DNA of 10,930 bases, from positions 1-10,930 of the forward strand of contig DAIDLJ010000028.1 in the NCBI GenBank assembly GCA_027449585.1, written 5' to 3'. The DNA is from Microcaldota archaeon (lineage in GTDB: Archaea > Micrarchaeota > Micrarchaeia > Micrarchaeales > CABMGC01). The position numbers and the translations under genes were made by a program. Below, in pieces: positions 1 to 6,508 of this stretch. The notes beneath the pieces were generated by a model. The model was not told the DNA's origin. It ran no database searches and saw nothing but the letters and a program-made list of their open reading frames with translations. Position 1 is the first letter of the stretch. Each line of letters begins with the position of its first letter.

Positions 1-638
1 CGTCAGGCACATTTGCAAAGTGGGCCAAGGAAGGCGCAGAATGCTATTACCTGATATGCACTAATGGATGCAAAGGTTCAGACGACCCAAAGATGACAGA
101 AAAGAAGCTCATAAAGATAAGGAGAGAAGAGCAGATCAGGGCCGGGAAGGTCATAGGGCTCAGGGGCGTATTCTTTCTTGATCACAATGACACCGAGCTA
201 GTCGCAGACCTGAAGCTAAAGAAAGAGATAGTTAGGCATATACGCCGGTTAAAGCCCGACGTAGTTGTCACTCTGGATCCAACAATGGTGTATTCAAAGA
301 GCCGTGGATACGTAAATCATACTGATCACAGGGCTGCTGGTCAAGCGGCAATGGATGCGGTATTTCCACTTGCAAGGGATAGGCTAACTTTCAAAGAGCT
401 TGAGAATGAAGGCCTTAAACCCCACAAGGTAAAGTCGCTTTATCTGATCAATTTCGACGACCATAATGAGATAGTAGATATAACTGGAACAATAAACCAG
501 AAGATACGGGCACTTGAATGCCATGCAAGCCAGATATCAAAGGAATCTCTCGGGTGGGTCAGAAAGAGAAGTCAGTTAGCGGCAAAGGGAAAGAGATACA
601 AATATGCCGAGGCCTTCGTAAGGCTTAATATGAGGTAA
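1..638 (+). CDS. PIG-L/LmbE-family deacetylase, 5' truncated by window edge
   Basis: The frame is open from position 3, so the gene begins outside the window and the ATG at 93 is internal. The visible 211 residues start just after the family's N-terminal zinc motif (AHPDDE, not visible). The next conserved block, TNGCKGSDDP followed by IRREEQ, is present, as is the C-terminal metal/catalytic motif NHTDHRAAG (nt 315 onward). Characterised members of this family are zinc hydrolases that remove N-acetyl groups from GlcNAc-type substrates: MshB (mycothiol), BshB (bacillithiol), GlcNAc-PI deacetylase and archaeal diacetylchitobiose deacetylase. The substrate cannot be read from sequence. The stop codon sits inside the Shine-Dalgarno of the following MshC/CysRS-like gene, so the two are almost certainly co-transcribed and translationally coupled. 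By inference the product would be a deacetylated amino sugar used by the next enzyme. Confidence 0.93.
   Translation, partial: SGTFAKWAKEGAECYYLICTNGCKGSDDPKMTEKKLIKIRREEQIRAGKVIGLRGVFFLDHNDTELVADLKLKKEIVRHIRRLKPDVVVTLDPTMVYSKSRGYVNHTDHRAAGQAAMDAVFPLARDRLTFKELENEGLKPHKVKSLYLINFDDHNEIVDITGTINQKIRALECHASQISKESLGWVRKRSQLAAKGKRYKYAEAFVRLNMR
632..636 (+). promoter_or_regulatory. Shine-Dalgarno GAGGT deciding the TTG start of the CysRS/MshC-like gene
   Basis: GAGGT ends six bases before the TTG at 643 and overlaps the TAA stop (636-638) of the deacetylase gene. No ATG or GTG lies near the conserved N-terminus, so this site supports the TTG start and suggests translational coupling. Confidence 0.7.
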
Positions 639-642
639 GTTA

Positions 643-1800
643 TTGGCACTAGTTCTCTATAATTCGATCAGCAAAAAGAAGGAAGCCTTTGTCCCGCTCA
701 GATCCGGATACGTAAGCCTTTACGTGTGCGGGGTCACTCCGTATGACACAACCCATCTGGGGCATGCATTCACGTACGTGGCTTTTGATGTGCTTATAAG
801 ATATCTAAAGTCAACAGGCCTAAAAGTCGACTACGTGCAGAATGTAACTGATATAGACGATGACATATTAAGAAAAGCAAAAGAGCAAAATATGGGATGG
901 AAGGAGCTTGGGGAGTTCTGGACCAAGAGATACTTAAATGACATGAAAAGCATCAACGCACTCCCACCAACCCACTATGTGAAGGCGACGGATTCAATAC
1001 CACGTATAATAAAGATCGTTTCAAAGCTCGAGAAGGAATCCTTTGCATACAAGAGCGGGTCAAATGTCTATTTCAATACAAAGAAGTTTCCAGGATATGG
1101 CGACCTATCTCACTTTAACGAAGCCCAAATGCTCATGCTTCTATCCGAGCGCGGCGGCAACATAAACGATCCAAAGAAAAAGAACAAGCTTGACTTCATA
1201 GTCTGGCAGGGATGGAAAGAGGGCGAGCCATACTGGGATTCCCCATGGGGCAAAGGCAGACCTGGATGGCACATAGAATGCTCTGCTATGATAAACGAGT
1301 TTCTCGGGGATCAGATAGATTTGCACGGCGGCGGTCGGGATCTCATATTCCCACACCATGAAAGCGAGATCGCCCAATCCGAAAGCTTCACAGGCAAGCA
1401 TCCATTCTCGAGATTCTTTTTGCACACCGCCATGGTGATGTATATGGGGGAGAAGATATCTAAATCTCTAGGCAACCTAGTACTAGTCTCACAACTCATT
1501 AAAAGCAATTCTCCCAACGCAATAAGATGGATGTTGCTATCAAATCATTACAGGAAGGTATGGGAGTATGAGCCCTCCGATATCGAAAAGGCCGAAGAGG
1601 CAATAACCTCGATAAATTCCTATCTTGCAAAGCCCGGCGCAAAGTCCCTTAACAAAGTCGCGCTGAAAAATTTTGCAGCAGCAATGGAGGACGATTTAGA
1701 CACGCCAGCAGCTCTTGAGATTATAAAAAAGCTCGTGGAGAGCAAAAAGGACCAGGAAACAGCAAGAAAGATTTTAGATACTCTTGGATTTGTCCTGTAA
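643..1800 (+). CDS. Class I cysteinyl-tRNA synthetase-family cysteine ligase, short and MshC-like
   Basis: This 385-residue protein has the full class I CysRS catalytic core: HLGH (38-41) as the HIGH motif, KISKS (271-275) as the KMSKS motif, and the four zinc/cysteine ligands of CysRS at C29, C213, H238 and E242 (HHESE). It should therefore activate cysteine with ATP. Several details point away from an ordinary CysRS. The first motif is CGVTPYDTTHLGHAFTY, like MshC (CGITPYDATHLGHA), rather than CGPTVYD..HIGHAR. A SERGGN..DP..KNKLD block matches MshC AERGG. GNLVLVSQL and HYRKVWEYE after KISKS also match MshC. The protein ends about 110 residues after KISKS, close to MshC (about 412 aa) and without the extra anticodon-binding tail of the 461-residue E. 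coli CysRS. E242 is a CysRS trait that, as I recall, is Ser in mycobacterial MshC. The upstream coupled gene is a MshB-type deacetylase. Family membership is certain. Whether the acceptor is tRNA-Cys or an amino sugar is undecided, and the comparisons are from memory. Confidence 0.93.
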   Translation: MALVLYNSISKKKEAFVPLRSGYVSLYVCGVTPYDTTHLGHAFTYVAFDVLIRYLKSTGLKVDYVQNVTDIDDDILRKAKEQNMGWKELGEFWTKRYLNDMKSINALPPTHYVKATDSIPRIIKIVSKLEKESFAYKSGSNVYFNTKKFPGYGDLSHFNEAQMLMLLSERGGNINDPKKKNKLDFIVWQGWKEGEPYWDSPWGKGRPGWHIECSAMINEFLGDQIDLHGGGRDLIFPHHESEIAQSESFTGKHPFSRFFLHTAMVMYMGEKISKSLGNLVLVSQLIKSNSPNAIRWMLLSNHYRKVWEYEPSDIEKAEEAITSINSYLAKPGAKSLNKVALKNFAAAMEDDLDTPAALEIIKKLVESKKDQETARKILDTLGFVL

Positions 1801-1803
1801 TCT

Positions 1804-2457
1804 TTAATCCCTGCCCCGTCCCCCGCGTACGATTACATTTCTATAAATTGCACTCAGCTTGTCGTACTTGCCGTTAAGAAGGTACATGCGTTCCAATCCT
1901 CTGTCCATCTTTTTTGCAAGCCTATCACGCTTTCCGCGCGTAAAGAACCTAAGAAGCCCCCGCTCATAAGACCGCATCCTAAGATATATGCTATCCATGC
2001 GCTTCTTTCCCTTTTCGATGCTAAAATGATACTTATTCGCCCTTGATTCTATGTGGCTCGTAAGAAGCTTATGGTATTTTTCAACCCCTGCGGCATTCTT
2101 GGCCTTAGATGATATTCCTATTAGCGCAAGCCCAGCCATGTCAGTGCCGAACATCCCCGAGTAACCCTCCGCCATCGCCTCCATCAGCCTTAGGTATCTC
2201 CCAAACTCGTCTTTTGACATGTGCTTCGAATGTGATATGATATTCGGTACGCAGAACACCTCATAGTCCAACGCGTCAACAAGATCTGTAATGTTAAGTA
2301 TGTGCGCCTCCATCTGCGCGGCAAGGGTCTTAGTCCCTGCCTTATCAATTATCTCAAGCTTGCCGTGCCAGTTCCTTCTCACTATCTCCTTTAGCATCTC
2401 TGACTCTGCCTGGGTCCTCTCTCTATTTGGGGTAGCCTTTTCCATAGCCGTACTCAA
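1804..2457 (-). CDS. Uncharacterised 217-residue helical, basic protein
   Basis: I do not recognise this protein. It is predicted mostly alpha-helical, soluble, and strongly basic in its C-terminal half, where clusters such as RGKRDRLAKKMDRG lie around residues 174-187, ending in RGGRGRD. The middle contains a glycine/alanine-rich stretch (MFGTDMAGLALIGISSKAKN, about 102-121). No signal peptide or transmembrane helix is evident, and nucleic-acid binding is only a guess from charge. The start chosen is a TTG preceded by GTGAT at 2461-2465; an in-frame ATG at 2445 would remove four residues. The stop lies three bases from the stop of the convergent cysteine-ligase gene. It is downstream of the TPR-AAA ATPase on the same strand after a 98-base gap, so shared transcription is possible but not shown. 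Confidence 0.75.
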   Translation of the reverse strand: MSTAMEKATPNRERTQAESEMLKEIVRRNWHGKLEIIDKAGTKTLAAQMEAHILNITDLVDALDYEVFCVPNIISHSKHMSKDEFGRYLRLMEAMAEGYSGMFGTDMAGLALIGISSKAKNAAGVEKYHKLLTSHIESRANKYHFSIEKGKKRMDSIYLRMRSYERGLLRFFTRGKRDRLAKKMDRGLERMYLLNGKYDKLSAIYRNVIVRGGRGRD

Positions 2458-2468
2458 TTTATCACTGG

Positions 2469-2519
2469 ATTGTTAACTGGTGTCGCCCGGATAACAAGAA
2501 ACTTAAAACGATTAACAAT
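2469..2519. repeat. 8-bp inverted repeat in the gap upstream of the 217-aa gene
   Basis: ATTGTTAA at 2469-2476 is repeated inverted as TTAACAAT at 2512-2519, 35 bases apart. Read on the minus strand, the gap also holds an AT-rich TTTAAATT stretch at about 2518-2525 that could be a weak TATA element. The repeat could be an operator, but in AT-rich sequence it may be chance. Confidence 0.25.
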
Positions 2520-2555
2520 TTAAACCTGATTGAAGGATTGGCTGAATCGATCTAC

Positions 2556-5123
2556 TCAGAGGATGTAGAGTGAAAACATCCTAATAACCTTCTTTATGAA
2601 CTTGTATGCTGGGTTGGTATTCCATTTGACATCCTTTATAAGCGCTTTGTACTTCTGCTTCTCCTCCGGACTTAGCTTGCCCTCCTTCACGGTGACCTGC
2701 TTCTTGCCGTCTATTATCTGCGTGTCTGTCTTGCTTATGATGTCCTTCTTTACCATGCTGTACCATTCGTCAAGAGTGTTTCCATGGGTCTTTACCATCT
2801 TTAGGAAATCCTTCATGTAGATCTTCCTCCTCCTCCCGGTCCTGTCCTCCTCCACCGCCGGTATCAGTGCAGCCTTGTCGCATATCTCCTCTATGTCTGC
2901 CGAAGAGAAGCCCATCGTGCACCTTGAGAGTCTTCCGTAGTTTATCCTGCCAAGCGGCATGTTGCGTGTATGGTACTTGAATGCCCCTTTCCTTGTCTTG
3001 TAATCAGGAGGAGGCATGTATACGGTCTCGCCGAATCGCTTGCTCCTCTTCAGCGCAGGGTCGATGTCCCAAGGAGCGTTTGTTGCCCCTATTACAAATA
3101 TCCCTTCCGGATTCTTCTCAACTCCGTCCATCTCCTGCAGGAACTGGTTAACTGCCATCCTCATGAAGCTCTGCCCTCCTCCGTCTCCGCCATCGCCTCC
3201 GCCTCTTTTCACTCCCAGTGCGTCAAGCTCGTCGAAGAATATGATGCATGGCGTGTGCTTCCTCGCCTGCTCGAATATCGCGTGCATATTCTTTTCCGTG
3301 TTTCCTGCGTACATGTCCACTATCTGGTTTATCGCGGCCACAATGACGTTAGACCCTGTCTCTCCCCCTATTGCATTTACCAGATAAGTATTATGGACAA
3401 AGAAATCATTGGCTATGAAGTTGTGTGTGTCATCTACTGTAAGATCATAGACATACTCTGGTGCCGGCAGAACCTCCACACTCTTAATCTCTTCATAAAC
3501 TACCCTATTGCCTCCATGCTTCTTTATCTTGCCCCAACTATCCTTCTTCTTTACGAGCTTCTCAGCCTTCTTGCCGAACATCCCTATCTCTTCTATGAAT
3601 ATATCAATATCCCTGTTTCTATGAATTATAAGCTCCCAATTCCCCTTTCCCATATGATAAATATTAGACAATATTCCGAACCTCAGCAGGAGATGATGTA
3701 TGTCTCTGACGAGCGTTTCAGAATTGCTGGCATATCCAACAGCTCTCATTGTCTTCTTTCCATATGTGCCACTATGCTTGTCATTCATCTGGAACCAGCC
3801 GTCGCCAGTGAATAGACGATTAAGGAACAACGAGAGCAAGTGTTTTGGCAATGTGAATATTCGATCGGGCACTTTCTTGTTGTAAGAACTTGTAAATGAG
3901 AGCTGATTCCTGTCCAAGAAAATCTGCATAGAATTTCTTTCCTGCCCTCCGGTCATGTTTCCATTTACATACATTGACATGACTCGCCCATCCTTAGACT
4001 GGGTATTTATGTGAAGCACGGAATCGAATTGCTTGACAGCAGATTGGAAATCTTCCAGAACCTCTATATCAGAATTTGTGAAAGACGCCTTTCCCTGCGT
4101 AAGCCCGCCTTCGGCTATGAAGTATGCCAGAAGCTTCACTTCGCACTCGCGCATATTTATGGATCCAAACACGGGCACATGTCTCGGAACGCCTATTCTA
4201 TCCCCTTCCTTCAAAGTCGAGGCCTCAACCCAATCCTTACCTACAAGCAAAGGATGTTCCGGAGTGCATTCCAGCACTCTGTTCCTCTTAGTGGTTATTC
4301 TCAGAAGTGGCTTCCCAGGAAGTTTCCACCAACCTGCAACGTTCCTGACTGCAAGCTTATGCATTTGTGTAAGAGTCAAGATCTGCGGCTCCTTATTCTC
4401 TACAACCTCCTTGATTGTGACATATCTGCCATCAGGCAGCAGTACTTTTGTGTCTGATGAAACGCACTTCCCATTGCCTGGAGGACCATAGAATATGACT
4501 CCAAGCCCGAGCTTCTTTCCGTACGCCTTGAGCAGGTCCGGCTTTCTTATAGCAAGAACTATGTTGTCGTATATCACCTTCTTCTGCTTATCCATGCCCA
4601 CGACATCCTTGAAGGTTATATTAGATTTGTGGAACCTGATCTTCTTTATCTGCCCCTCTTCGACTACCGTATCTTCCTCTTCAACTTTGTTACTGTTTCC
4701 AGATGGTAGCTCAGGATGCTTATCAGACTTCTTCTTGAGCTGGTCGAGCCTGGACCTTGCCTGCTCATATTTCGGGTTCCTTGACAGAGCCTTCTCATAC
4801 CACTCCTTTGCTCCCTTGAAGTCGTTCTGGTACTCGGCTATTATCCCCATAACATAGGGTGCATCGTAGCTGTCGTGCTCTATATCAAGCACTTTCTCCG
4901 CATCGCGTGTGGCCTCTTCGTACTTGTTGAGTATCGCATATGCGAGTGCCCGATTGAAATATGCGCTGGCATAATTTGGATCCTGCGCTATGGCCTCTCC
5001 GTAGGCCGCTATGGCCTCCTCGAACTTGTTCTCCTCAAATAGCGCACCGGCCTTCTTATACGTCTCCTTTGCCTTCGGGCTAACAGTATCGCTCTTTGGT
5101 TTTGCATCTGGTTGGTCGGCCAA
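2556..5123 (-). CDS. TPR-AAA ATPase (Vps4/katanin/spastin-like) precursor with in-frame intein
   Basis: The 855-residue precursor encodes a 496-residue host protein plus a 359-residue intein (220-578). The N-terminus has about three TPR repeats (roughly 18-121, with DPNY and NPKY boundaries), then an acidic/polar linker (about 130-160). The AAA domain begins near FKDVVGMD (171). Walker A GPPGNGK (213-219) is interrupted by the intein and continues at T579. An aromatic pore-loop residue follows at Y605 (DMYAGNTEKN). Walker B is IIFFDE (627-632) and sensor 1 is GATN (679-682). SKRF (694-697) carries the probable arginine finger, and VYMPPPD follows. GPPGNGK and GATNAPWDID resemble the meiotic clade (Vps4, katanin, spastin). 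These oligomers remodel or disassemble protein filaments; here TPRs stand where Vps4/CdvC has an MIT domain, implying partner recruitment. A glycine-rich loop (641-650) follows Walker B. The TTG start has GGGAG (5128-5132) four bases upstream and a TATA box 33 bases upstream. The client is unknown. Confidence 0.93.
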   Translation of the reverse strand: MADQPDAKPKSDTVSPKAKETYKKAGALFEENKFEEAIAAYGEAIAQDPNYASAYFNRALAYAILNKYEEATRDAEKVLDIEHDSYDAPYVMGIIAEYQNDFKGAKEWYEKALSRNPKYEQARSRLDQLKKKSDKHPELPSGNSNKVEEEDTVVEEGQIKKIRFHKSNITFKDVVGMDKQKKVIYDNIVLAIRKPDLLKAYGKKLGLGVIFYGPPGNGKCVSSDTKVLLPDGRYVTIKEVVENKEPQILTLTQMHKLAVRNVAGWWKLPGKPLLRITTKRNRVLECTPEHPLLVGKDWVEASTLKEGDRIGVPRHVPVFGSINMRECEVKLLAYFIAEGGLTQGKASFTNSDIEVLEDFQSAVKQFDSVLHINTQSKDGRVMSMYVNGNMTGGQERNSMQIFLDRNQLSFTSSYNKKVPDRIFTLPKHLLSLFLNRLFTGDGWFQMNDKHSGTYGKKTMRAVGYASNSETLVRDIHHLLLRFGILSNIYHMGKGNWELIIHRNRDIDIFIEEIGMFGKKAEKLVKKKDSWGKIKKHGGNRVVYEEIKSVEVLPAPEYVYDLTVDDTHNFIANDFFVHNTYLVNAIGGETGSNVIVAAINQIVDMYAGNTEKNMHAIFEQARKHTPCIIFFDELDALGVKRGGGDGGDGGGQSFMRMAVNQFLQEMDGVEKNPEGIFVIGATNAPWDIDPALKRSKRFGETVYMPPPDYKTRKGAFKYHTRNMPLGRINYGRLSRCTMGFSSADIEEICDKAALIPAVEEDRTGRRRKIYMKDFLKMVKTHGNTLDEWYSMVKKDIISKTDTQIIDGKKQVTVKEGKLSPEEKQKYKALIKDVKWNTNPAYKFIKKVIRMFSLYIL
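3390..4466 (-). other. LAGLIDADG intein splitting the Walker A motif
   Basis: The 359-residue element starts with Cys220 (CVSSDTKVLLPDG, splicing block A) and ends with His577-Asn578 before Thr579 (block G, FFVHN|T). Block B is CTPEHPLL with T287 and H290. Block F is YVYDLTVDDTHNF (558-569). The homing endonuclease blocks are LLAYFIAEGG (331-340, acidic E338) and LFTGDGWF (437-444, acidic D441). All residues needed for class 1 splicing and both endonuclease acids are present, so the element looks active for both. Removal rejoins GPPGNGK with T, giving an intact P-loop, so ATPase activity should depend on splicing. The intein DNA appears more AT-rich than the flanking extein, consistent with later acquisition. 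P-loop insertion is common among inteins of NTPases. Confidence 0.95.
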
Positions 5124-5155
5124 TAAACTCCCTTGCTTTTTTTAGTGTTTTATAA

Positions 5156-5163
5156 TTTATATA
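5156..5163 (-). promoter_or_regulatory. TATA box for the TPR-AAA gene
   Basis: On the minus strand TATATAAA, preceded by GG, lies 33 bases before the TTG start at 5123. An A-rich stretch follows and then the GGGAG Shine-Dalgarno, implying a short leader. Confidence 0.5.
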
Positions 5164-5171
5164 CCTTGTCT

Positions 5172-5191
5172 ATAATGCCCGAGAGCATTAT
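5172..5191. terminator. Small hairpin at the 3' end of the RNase HI gene
   Basis: ATAATGC (5172-5178) pairs perfectly with GCATTAT (5185-5191) around a six-base loop. The RNase HI stop codon (5188-5190) lies in one arm, and the TATA box of the next gene is less than 10 bases further on the minus strand. It could end RNase HI transcripts or act as an operator on the downstream promoter. No U-run directly follows it. Confidence 0.35.
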
Positions 5192-5601
5192 TGGTACTTG
5201 TCAAGAAGTAGGTTGAGATTCGCATCAACATCAACTATATGCTCCTCCTCCCTAGGCACATTGACAAGCGAGTACTTGTCAAACTTCTTGAGAAGGGCCA
5301 GTGCCTCTTCATGCAGCTTCTTAAGCTCATGACTCTTTACCTTGAAGTCCCCTGCTAGCTGGCTTATTGCCAATCTGCTGTCAGAATGAAGCGTAAGCTC
5401 AATGTTATATCCATACTCCTGGGCTACTTCCTGAAGGGCTGCTATTATTGCAAGGTACTCTGCCTCGTTGTTGGTCTTTATCCCGTTGTAGAACGACTTC
5501 TCCAGAAGCACTTCTTCACCTTCACCAAGAACAAGATATCCAGATGCGCTCTTTCCTGGGTTGTTCCTGGATGCCCCGTCCGTATATATCTTAACTATCA
5601 T
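5188..5601 (-). CDS. rnhA: Ribonuclease HI family protein
   Basis: A complete 137-residue single-domain RNase H. It cleaves the RNA strand of RNA/DNA hybrids (primers, R-loops) with two metal ions. The four acidic active-site residues are visible: D8 in YTDGASRNNPG, E48 in TNNEAEY, D74 in LHSDSRLAI, and D124 in the C-terminal REEEHIVDVDAN block. It lacks the basic-protrusion region of E. coli RNase HI, as do the short archaeal and ypdQ/ypeP-like members. The ATG start is preceded by TAGGT, and a TATTTAATAA box lies about 23-33 bases upstream. It is divergent from the beta-sandwich protein gene and upstream of the TPR-AAA gene on the same strand, which has its own TATA box. Subfamily and substrate preference are not decidable here. 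Confidence 0.93.
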   Translation of the reverse strand: MIVKIYTDGASRNNPGKSASGYLVLGEGEEVLLEKSFYNGIKTNNEAEYLAIIAALQEVAQEYGYNIELTLHSDSRLAISQLAGDFKVKSHELKKLHEEALALLKKFDKYSLVNVPREEEHIVDVDANLNLLLDKYQ

Positions 5602-5645
5602 TCTTACCTACCAGCCATGGCAATTATTAAATAGTTTGACCATGC

Positions 5646-5655
5646 TTTTATATTT
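5646..5655 (+). promoter_or_regulatory. TATA box for the small beta-sandwich protein gene
   Basis: TTTTATATTT lies about 27 bases upstream of the ATG at 5682. With normal archaeal spacing, transcription would begin near 5675-5680, giving a nearly leaderless message. This argues against the GTG at 5673 as the start. Confidence 0.5.
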
Positions 5656-5681
5656 ATAGGCGACAAGCTCAAGTGATAGAA

Positions 5682-6095
5682 ATGGGAATATTTGATCTAT
5701 TCGGAAAGAAGGACGTTGGCACGGATTTGAGGAAGCAGCTACCATACAACATAACCACGCAGTTCGTACCGTACAAGCTCAAGGCAAACAGTCGCGGATC
5801 CACCACCCTTTTAGTCAACCTTAAGAACATGACCGAATCTCCGGTGACAAGCTCAGTAGTGGTAGAGGTCCCGGAAAGGATAAGTCTTGATTCTACCGGG
5901 ATGTCAAAGGAGAAGGAGGTTCGACTTGGGACGCTTGGCCCGAACGAGAGCAAGGAAGCCAAGGTTGAGATATTCAGTAGCGCAGGAACCGACAAGGGAG
6001 AATACACACTTACCATCACCGCATTCATACACTACCGCGACTATGCACATGTCCTAAACGCCATGAAGAAAAGAACCATACTCGAGGCAGTCTGA
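5682..6095 (+). CDS. Conserved archaeal-type small beta-sandwich protein (hypothetical)
   Basis: The 137-residue protein begins MGIFDLFGKK and has no signal peptide or transmembrane segment. Alternating hydrophobic strands (TTLLVNLKNM, TSSVVVEVPE, KEAKVEIFSS, EYTLTITAFI), together with Gly/Asn turns, suggest an immunoglobulin- or arrestin-like beta sandwich of the kind found in archaeal CARDB/CARF-adhesion-type modules, here apparently cytoplasmic. It ends in HYRDYAHVLNAMKKR, a pattern I associate with small conserved archaeal hypothetical proteins. The ATG is preferred over an in-frame GTG at 5673 because GTGAT just upstream can act as Shine-Dalgarno and because of the TATA spacing; the alternative adds three residues. 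It is convergent with the winged-helix gene 19 bases away. Function unknown. Confidence 0.85.
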   Translation: MGIFDLFGKKDVGTDLRKQLPYNITTQFVPYKLKANSRGSTTLLVNLKNMTESPVTSSVVVEVPERISLDSTGMSKEKEVRLGTLGPNESKEAKVEIFSSAGTDKGEYTLTITAFIHYRDYAHVLNAMKKRTILEAV

Positions 6096-6114
6096 CATAT
6101 ATTACTTGCCAGGC

Positions 6115-6423
6115 TTATTTCTGCATATGCTGCGGCTGCTGTTTTGCATCAACGCCGCCCAATTTTTCCATAATGTTAAGGGCCTCCCTTACTATCTCTT
6201 CCCCCTTATCTGTAAGCACCAGCTTCTTTATCCGGCCATGTCTCTCTGATTCTATAAGTCCTGACTCCTCGCACTTCTTTACAAACTTGCTTATGTGCAC
6301 ATAAGTAACAGAAGTCTCCCTTGCAAGATCCGTAATGCGCCACTCCCTCTCCCGGTTCATCAATGCGGAGAGTATCCTTACTTGTTTCTCCTTTAGCAGA
6401 AGCATTCCTATACCGTCTCCCAC
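6115..6423 (-). CDS. MarR-like winged-helix transcriptional regulator
   Basis: The 102-residue protein fits a single winged helix-turn-helix. QVRILSALMNREREWRITDLARETSVTYVHISKFVKKCEESGLIE covers helices 1-3 (about 14-58), followed by a wing (HGRIKKLVLTDKGEEIV). LTDKGEEI is typical of MarR/PadR-type and archaeal HTH regulators. A glutamine/histidine-rich tail (about 88-102) lies beyond the last helix. No ligand or metal site can be pointed to. The GTG start is preceded by GGGAG; an in-frame ATG at 6405 would shorten it by six residues. It is divergent from the PRC-barrel/RNase HII pair and shares an 85-base promoter region with it, so it may regulate itself and that operon (inference). Confidence 0.87.
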   Translation of the reverse strand: MGDGIGMLLLKEKQVRILSALMNREREWRITDLARETSVTYVHISKFVKKCEESGLIESERHGRIKKLVLTDKGEEIVREALNIMEKLGGVDAKQQPQHMQK

Positions 6424-6454
6424 AATCTCCCTATATGACGCTTCTCATAACATA

Positions 6455-6466
6455 CATATATAAATA
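6455..6466. promoter_or_regulatory. Shared AT-rich TATA region between divergent genes
   Basis: The only clear TATA-like stretch in the 85-base gap between the winged-helix gene and the PRC-barrel gene is CATATATAAATA. Read on the minus strand (TTTATATATG) it lies about 33 bases before the GTG at 6423; read on the plus strand it lies about 45 bases before the ATG at 6509. It may serve both directions. Confidence 0.4.
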
Positions 6467-6508
6467 TTCCACCGACAAGTAATACTGATAGAAGCTAAAG
6501 GTGTGCCA

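Noticed and set aside
1141..1517. Minus-strand open frames inside the cysteine-ligase gene
   Set aside because: Antisense to the zinc-binding and KISKS regions; no domain and no ribosome site.
2970..3815. Long plus-strand open frame (281 codons) opposite the AAA gene
   Set aside because: It is antisense to conserved Walker B, sensor and intein coding sequence, crosses the intein border, and its translation is low-complexity Cys/Leu/Tyr-rich with no recognisable domain.
4011..4857. Several overlapping plus-strand open frames opposite the intein and TPR region
   Set aside because: They overlap one another and lie antisense to well-supported coding sequence; Ser/Pro/Phe-rich products typical of shadow frames.
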